A stretch of 61,711 nt of DNA, from contig NZ_NKHG01000043.1 in assembly GCF_002744245.1 (NCBI RefSeq), positions 1 to 61,711 on the forward strand, given 5' to 3'. This DNA is from Bacillus pumilus (GTDB lineage Bacteria > Bacillota > Bacilli > Bacillales > Bacillaceae). The translations under genes and the position numbers were made by a program. Under the pieces are notes generated by a model, which was not told the origin of the DNA, did not search any database, and was given only the letters and a program-made list of their open reading frames with translations. Shown piece by piece: positions 56,915 through 61,711 of the stretch; positions within the stretch are counted from its first letter, which is position 1, and the number at the start of each line of letters is the position of its first letter.

Positions 56915-57463
56915 ATGAATCCTTTGCAGGACTTTGAACTTAATGAAATTAGTGAACAGCCGGGGAACCGTCCACAATTTGAGATTAATGATATGAACAG
57001 TCTAAACTGGGCTTTTCGTAAAATTGCTGCTCTCAAGTCACAAGAAAAAGAAATCAAAGCACTGGCAGCTACAGAAAAGCAGCGTATTGAAGAATGGGAA
57101 AGCAAGGAACTGAAACCGATTGAGGACAATCTAGCATTCTTTGAAAATTTGGTGGGTGTCTATCATACAAAGCAGTTGCAAGAAGACCCGAAGGCAAAAA
57201 CACTTTCCACACCTTATGGGAAATCTAAAAGCCGGACAACCAAAGCATCGCCTAAAGAAGTGGACAAGGAAAAACTTCTGCATCATGTGAAAGATGCTGG
57301 CATGACTGAATTTATAAAAGAGTCTGTGGCATGGGGTGATCTTAAAAAGACACTGACTGTCACTGAGCTTGATGGGAAACCGATCGTAATTGATTTAAAT
57401 GGACAAGCTGTCCCAGGAGTAGAAGTGCAACCGGAAACAGTCAACTTCAAAGTGGAGGTATAA
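56915..57463 (+). CDS. Gam-like host-nuclease inhibitor family protein
   Basis: A 182-residue protein with a long N-terminal coiled coil (RKIAALKSQEKEIKALAATEKQRIEEWESKEL within residues 30-65) followed by a basic region (SRTTKASPKEV), as in the Mu Gam-related family that binds DNA ends. In this position it probably protects or recruits phage DNA for recombination. SD AGGAAGGTG. The ATPase gene follows directly. Confidence 0.8.
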   Translation: MNPLQDFELNEISEQPGNRPQFEINDMNSLNWAFRKIAALKSQEKEIKALAATEKQRIEEWESKELKPIEDNLAFFENLVGVYHTKQLQEDPKAKTLSTPYGKSKSRTTKASPKEVDKEKLLHHVKDAGMTEFIKESVAWGDLKKTLTVTELDGKPIVIDLNGQAVPGVEVQPETVNFKVEV

Positions 57464-57466
57464 GCC

Positions 57467-58405
57467 ATGTTTCAAGTAACGGATGCACAGCGTCAAAAGG
57501 AAAAAGCAATTGTTGGATTTATTGGTCCGAGTGGTTCCGGTAAAACAGCCGGAGCGCTGCTAGTAGCTTATGGAATGATGCGGGAAGCATACCCAAAAGC
57601 AAGCGATGAGGAAATTTGGTCTAAGATCGGCGTTGTTGATACCGAGCACCGTCGAGCGAAACTATACGCTAATTTACAATTTGATGAAATTCGTATAGGC
57701 AGCTTTAAGCATATTGATTTTACGCCGCCTTACACAACCGAACGTTATCAAATGGCCGTTGAGGCAATTAAGAACGCAGGGGCCGAGGTGGTTGTAATTG
57801 ATTCACTTTCCCACAACTGGCAGGGGGAAGGTGGAATTGTTGAAACACACGGCAGCATGTCCGGCAACTCTTTTCAGAACTGGGGCAAACTTGCGCCGGA
57901 AACCACCAAGCTAATCAAAACTTTGACACAAAATAATGTTCATATCCTGGCAACAATGAGAACAAAAACAGAGTATGTTGTCGAGCCCGATAACAACGGG
58001 AAAATGGCCCCTCGTAAGGTTGGGACCAAGCCAGTACAAAAAGATGAAATGGAATATGAATTTATGCTTAATTTCACTATTAGCATTGATCATATGGCTG
58101 AAACGTCTAAAGATAACACACGCATGTTTGAGGGTTCTTCCTTAAAGTTAAATCCCGATGTTGGCCGTAAACTTTATCAATGGTTAGAGCTTGGAATTGA
58201 TGTAAAAGCAGAAGAAGAAACCGAAAGAATCGGCTTAATTACACATATTAAGACTTTAATTGAAGATAACGAAGAGGCAGCTCAAATGATTGAGGAATTT
58301 CAGATTAAAGCGAATCAGAAATTGGATCAATGGAATGTCAAACTTGCTAACGCTGCAATTGATAGATTAAACGGCGTCTTGGGAGGTGATCAAAATGAAG
58401 CTTGA
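57467..58405 (+). CDS. Phage RecA-like AAA ATPase (AAA_24 / Sak4-type)
   Basis: A 312-residue NTPase with Walker A GPSGSGKT at residues 20-27 and Walker B VVVIDSLSHNW. Such proteins beside a DUF669 SSB and Gam are phage recombination or replication ATPases, some of the Sak4 single-strand-annealing type; helicase loading is the alternative. SD TGGAGG lies in the gam end, three bases between the genes. Its 3' end overlaps the next gene. Confidence 0.82.
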   Translation: MFQVTDAQRQKEKAIVGFIGPSGSGKTAGALLVAYGMMREAYPKASDEEIWSKIGVVDTEHRRAKLYANLQFDEIRIGSFKHIDFTPPYTTERYQMAVEAIKNAGAEVVVIDSLSHNWQGEGGIVETHGSMSGNSFQNWGKLAPETTKLIKTLTQNNVHILATMRTKTEYVVEPDNNGKMAPRKVGTKPVQKDEMEYEFMLNFTISIDHMAETSKDNTRMFEGSSLKLNPDVGRKLYQWLELGIDVKAEEETERIGLITHIKTLIEDNEEAAQMIEEFQIKANQKLDQWNVKLANAAIDRLNGVLGGDQNEA

Positions 58406-58712
58406 GGAAATCCGGCAGCGTGCCGATGCGGCAACGGAAGGGGAATGGTGCGAGGGGTACAATCATTACGTTCTAATCGACAATTTTAAGGGGAGTTACC
58501 AAACATTCAGTGTTGCAACATGCACGCGAAAAGAGGATACGGAGTTCATCGCACACGCCCGTCAAGATATACCCTGGCTAATTTCAGAGATTGATAGATT
58601 AAACAGTGGCATAGATAGTGTAATTTATGATTTGCGAAATGAAGACACCAACGATCCGTATGTATTGGATCAAGTAATACAAAATCTTGTAACCGTTCTG
58701 AACGGTAAATAA
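58395..58712 (+). CDS. Phage protein with Ead/Ea22-like motif
   Basis: A 105-residue protein; the start LEEIRQRADAATEGEW and the motif TEFIAHARQDIPWLISEIDRL resemble the Ead/Ea22-like phage family of unknown function. The ATG at 58395 (SD GGGAGGTG) overlaps the ATPase end. Confidence 0.7.
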   Translation: MKLEEIRQRADAATEGEWCEGYNHYVLIDNFKGSYQTFSVATCTRKEDTEFIAHARQDIPWLISEIDRLNSGIDSVIYDLRNEDTNDPYVLDQVIQNLVTVLNGK

Positions 58713-58732
58713 AAAATTTGGGGGAATTAAAT

Positions 58733-59170
58733 ATGTTTACAGTAGACCACAGCAAAGGCGATTCATTTGAACCAATTAACCCAGGAGAATACGAAGCAAC
58801 AGTAATGCATTTTGAAGAAAAAACCGCAGCGTCAGGCAATAAGCGACTTGTCGTAGATTATGAAATTCGTTCAGATGTTGAACAGCCATGTCAGGGGCAG
58901 AAAATTTTATACGATAACTTCACGGTTACAGAAAACGCTATGTGGAGATTCCACCAGGCATCAAAAGCCGCAGGTTTTCCTAACGGAATGAAATTTAAAG
59001 ATCATATCGAATGGGCAAATGCTTTCTTAAATAAACCAGTTCGTCTAGTTGTCGGAGAAAGAGAGCATAACGGGAAAAAATATCCTGAAGTAAAAGCGTT
59101 TAAGCCGTCCGAAGCATCGGCCCCGAATGCTGATCCAGTTAATATCAGTGACGACGATATACCTTTTTGA
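58733..59170 (+). CDS. DUF669 single-stranded-DNA-binding protein
   Basis: A 145-residue OB-fold-type protein: INPGEYEATVMHFEEKTAASGN, VVDYEIRSDV, and an SSB-like acidic tip DDDIPF at the extreme C-terminus, the usual docking peptide for replication partners. The ATG at 58733 has SD GGGGGAA; the longer frame from 58718 overlaps the SD. It precedes the primase-helicase. Confidence 0.85.
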   Translation: MFTVDHSKGDSFEPINPGEYEATVMHFEEKTAASGNKRLVVDYEIRSDVEQPCQGQKILYDNFTVTENAMWRFHQASKAAGFPNGMKFKDHIEWANAFLNKPVRLVVGEREHNGKKYPEVKAFKPSEASAPNADPVNISDDDIPF

Positions 59171-59230
59171 TCATAGAAAACACAATTGAGGGAGTGTTTA
59201 GCTCCCTCGTTTTTAAAGGGGAGTTATTAC

Positions 59231-61651
59231 ATGTACGAATTTAAGAACATACCGCAAGAGCTCAAAAACGCCCCTCAATGGATATTATGGCGTTCCGAAG
59301 AACGTGACGGTAAGAAAACTAAAGTGCCGTATCAGATTGACGGCAGTATGGCTCAATCCAGTAATAAAAGAACCTGGTCAACATTTCCGACCATTTTAAA
59401 ATTTTATAATAATCGAGACTACGACGGAATCGGCTTCATGTTTTCAAAAGATGATCCGTTTATAGGCATAGATATTGACCATTGCGTCGAGGATGGGGTT
59501 TTGTCGCCATTCGCGCAAGAAATTGTTGATAGTGTAGGTAGCTATACCGAATTTTCACCAAGTGGTAAAGGTGTGCATATTATTGCCAAAGGTAAGATAC
59601 CGTTACGTGGCCAGGGCACAGGAAGAAAAAATCCCGAACTTGGATTAGAAGTATATCGACACGGGCGCTATTTTACCTTCACTGGTAACAGTGTCGGGAT
59701 CGGGGCCATTGAAGAGCGATCGGACAAGCTCAAGGAGCTCTTTAATAAATATTTGAAGGACAAAAAAGAAGAAACGAAAGCATCTAGCCCGCCTGCTGCT
59801 GCATCCCGTAATATGAACAATCTTTCTAATAAGGAAATATGGGAAAGGATGTTCAACAGCAAGAACGGGAAGAGCATTCAAGATTTGTTTAATGGTCATT
59901 TGGTAAACGAGGATCATTCTGCCACAGATATGGCCCTGTGTAATCATTTGGCATTTTGGACCGATAAAGACACTTCAAAAATGGATTCGATGTTTCGGGA
60001 ATCGGGGTTGTATCGGGAAAAGTGGGATCGGCAACATTCATCCGATGGTGCTACATATGGAGAAATGACCATTGCAGCTGCCGTTTATTCTACTCATAAA
60101 ACAATATCCGATTTGATGGAAGAACAGCAGGATCAGCCGTACGAGGTATATATTTCTCATCCTGATAATTCTCAAGTTGAGGATACCGAAGAAATTATTG
60201 ATAAGCCGCCTGTGTTTCATTTGACCGAATTGGGTAACGCTGAACGTATCGCCTATTATCACGGAAAGAATATCCGATATTGCAACGAGCTTGAATGGTT
60301 GATTTGGGACGGAAAGCGATGGGAAGAGGATAGCAAACGTAAAATTGAAGCCATTACCGCTAAGACGTTGCGGGCACTGTATGGTGAAGCTGAGGCCGCA
60401 GAAGATAAAATTCGAAAAAAGCAACTTTATGATTGGGCAAAGAAATGCGAAAGGCGTTCAATTCGAATAAATAGCATACTGGATGTGCGACCGATGGTAT
60501 CCGTTAAGAAAAAAGATTTTGATAGCTTTAAGTTTCTTTTCAATTGCAATAATGGGGTCATTAACCTTAAAACAGGAGAGTTGAAACCACATGATAGAAA
60601 CTTGCTGCTAACAAAAATGTCACCCATCCCTTATGAAAAAGATGCAGATTGTCCAAACTGGATCAATTTTCTTGAGAGTATCTTTCTTACAACAACCGGA
60701 AATCCTGATCATGAATTAATAGAATATCTACAAAAGGCAATTGGTTATTCATTAACAGGTGTTACAAAGGAACAAATTATGTTCTTCCTTTTCGGTAATG
60801 GTCGAAATGGTAAATCAACTTTTATTAATGTAATTCAGGATATTCTTGGAGATTACGCCCGTCAGACGAACAGTGATACTTTCTTGAAAAAGAAAAATGA
60901 ATCGGGAATCAACAATGACGTTGCCCGTTTGGATGGTGCACGCTTTGTGTCGGCTGTCGAGAGTGAAGAAGGTCAACAGCTGTCAGAGGCACTTGTAAAA
61001 CAAATAACTGGTGGAGAGAAGATGTCTGCTCGTTTTCTCCGCCAAGAGTACTTTGAATTTACACCCGAATTTAAAGTGTTTTTTACTACAAACCATAAGC
61101 CAATTATCAAAGGCGGCGACAATGGGATTTGGCGCAGAATTAAACTGGTTCCTTTTACAGTAACTATACCGGAAGAGAAAATTGATGCTGATCTTCCTGA
61201 AAAATTAAAAAGAGAAATGTCAGGAATACTCCGATGGATTGTGGACGGATGCTTGAAGTGGCAGAAGGAAGGATTGAAAGATCCAAAAGCGATTAGAAAT
61301 GCTACACAAGGTTATCGTGAAGACATGGATATTTTAGGGCCTTTCTTAAATGAAAACTGTACTATACATGAGGATGCCAGTATAGAAGCTAAAATCCTAT
61401 ACGAAAACTATAAAAAATGGTGTTTTCAGAATGATGAAATAGACTTGAAGAATCGTTCCTTTTATCGCCAGTTAGAAGTAAGGGGCTTTAAAAAAGAAAA
61501 TGGAGCAAAAAATAAAGTTTATTTTAAAGGCCTTACTTTAAATCAGTACGCTGGACATAATTTGCTTTCAGGGGTTAATGAAGAAGCAGAAAGGGTTAAT
61601 AAAGTTAATCAACCAAAAGAAGATAAACCAGCTATTCGAAAAAAGCTATAA
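59231..61651 (+). CDS. Phage primase-helicase with NrS-1-like N-terminal domain and D5/SF3 helicase
   Basis: An 806-residue replication protein. The N-terminal 170 residues (WILWRSEERDGKKTKVPY, GIGFMFSKDDPFIGIDIDH, SPSGKGVHI) match primase-polymerase domains of the phage NrS-1 type, with the acidic pair DID. The middle has the D5 N-terminal region, and the SF3 helicase has Walker A GNGRNGKST (Lys528) and Walker B-like GARFVSAVESEEG. The C-terminus carries a DNA-binding-like segment. The ORF can open at 59186, but the ATG at 59231 has SD AAAGGGGAG. This is the last complete gene in the window. Confidence 0.9.
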   Translation: MYEFKNIPQELKNAPQWILWRSEERDGKKTKVPYQIDGSMAQSSNKRTWSTFPTILKFYNNRDYDGIGFMFSKDDPFIGIDIDHCVEDGVLSPFAQEIVDSVGSYTEFSPSGKGVHIIAKGKIPLRGQGTGRKNPELGLEVYRHGRYFTFTGNSVGIGAIEERSDKLKELFNKYLKDKKEETKASSPPAAASRNMNNLSNKEIWERMFNSKNGKSIQDLFNGHLVNEDHSATDMALCNHLAFWTDKDTSKMDSMFRESGLYREKWDRQHSSDGATYGEMTIAAAVYSTHKTISDLMEEQQDQPYEVYISHPDNSQVEDTEEIIDKPPVFHLTELGNAERIAYYHGKNIRYCNELEWLIWDGKRWEEDSKRKIEAITAKTLRALYGEAEAAEDKIRKKQLYDWAKKCERRSIRINSILDVRPMVSVKKKDFDSFKFLFNCNNGVINLKTGELKPHDRNLLLTKMSPIPYEKDADCPNWINFLESIFLTTTGNPDHELIEYLQKAIGYSLTGVTKEQIMFFLFGNGRNGKSTFINVIQDILGDYARQTNSDTFLKKKNESGINNDVARLDGARFVSAVESEEGQQLSEALVKQITGGEKMSARFLRQEYFEFTPEFKVFFTTNHKPIIKGGDNGIWRRIKLVPFTVTIPEEKIDADLPEKLKREMSGILRWIVDGCLKWQKEGLKDPKAIRNATQGYREDMDILGPFLNENCTIHEDASIEAKILYENYKKWCFQNDEIDLKNRSFYRQLEVRGFKKENGAKNKVYFKGLTLNQYAGHNLLSGVNEEAERVNKVNQPKEDKPAIRKKL

Positions 61652-61711
61652 AACCTTATATAGCAAAGCAATTGTAAAGATTTATAATGATGGTTTTTTA
61701 GGGTTATGGGT

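Larger units (their letters stand above)
53340..61711. mobile_element. Left part of a prophage or integrative element
   Basis: From int leftmost to the primase-helicase, the gene set (int, ImmA-like, CI/Cro switch, DUF771, Gam, RecA-like ATPase, SSB, primase-helicase) is a temperate phage lysogeny and early module. It is inserted between ykyB and the host genes that normally follow it. Only the left end is in the window; attL must lie between 53340 and 53515. Confidence 0.85.

Overview
The window is a chromosomal segment of a Bacillus, most likely of the B. pumilus / safensis / altitudinis group. The gene order follows the B. subtilis ykrP-kinE-ogt-mtn-spo0E-kinD-mhqR-motAB-clpE-ykvI-queCDEF-ykvS-ykvT-ykvU-stoA-pfeT-ykvY-ykvZ-glcT-ptsGHI-splAB-mcpC-ykwC-ykwD-pbpH-kinA-patA-cheV-ykyB block. 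Differences from that order, judged from memory of B. subtilis, include no mtnU, no ykwB, an added SDR dehydrogenase, and added CDF, RDD and MFS genes before cheV. Species assignment is inference from synteny and protein similarity.

Layout. 1-4.3 kb: membrane acyltransferase, four-PAS sporulation kinase KinE, DNA repair methyltransferase Ogt and a 44-residue protein. 4.3-11.5 kb: complete methionine salvage pathway (mtnKA leftward; mtnE and mtnWXBD rightward), with SAM-I riboswitches ahead of mtnK and mtnW. 11.7-16 kb: Spo0E phosphatase, KinD, MhqR, a structured repeat, and the MotAB stator with a SigD promoter. 16-18.6 kb: ClpE with three CtsR boxes. 18.7-22.4 kb: YkvI and the queuosine operon queCDEF behind a preQ1-I riboswitch. 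22.6-26.5 kb: small proteins and spore/envelope genes (YkvT, YkvU, StoA). 26.5-28.7 kb: iron-efflux ATPase PfeT with a Fur/PerR/Fur site array. 28.7-36.4 kb: peptidase YkvY, LacI regulator YkvZ, antiterminator GlcT and the glucose PTS (ptsG, ptsHI). 36.5-42.6 kb: spore photoproduct lyase operon splAB (SigG-like promoter), chemoreceptor McpC (SigD), two dehydrogenases, and CAP-domain protein YkwD. 42.9-47 kb: pbpH and kinA, both broken by single-base frameshifts. 47-53.3 kb: PatA, CDF transporter, RDD protein, MFS transporter, CheV, YkyB.

From about 53.4 kb to the window end lies the left part of a prophage (or related integrative element) inserted upstream of ykyB. It carries a tyrosine integrase split by a -1 frameshift at a canonical slippery heptamer, a frameshifted ImmA-type metallopeptidase, a CI/Cro-like switch with four matching operators, small early proteins, a Gam-like protein, a RecA-like ATPase, a DUF669 single-strand-binding protein and a primase-helicase.

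Two themes stand out. First, sporulation and phosphorelay input is dense: KinE, KinD, KinA and Spo0E all lie within 46 kb, and KinA is disrupted although its SigH promoter is intact. Second, four genes (pbpH, kinA, int, immA) are each broken by the equivalent of one missing base, three of them in short homopolymer-type runs. That pattern fits either real decay or phase variation, or systematic base undercalling in the assembly; raw reads would decide. No tRNA, rRNA, insertion sequence or CRISPR array was seen.
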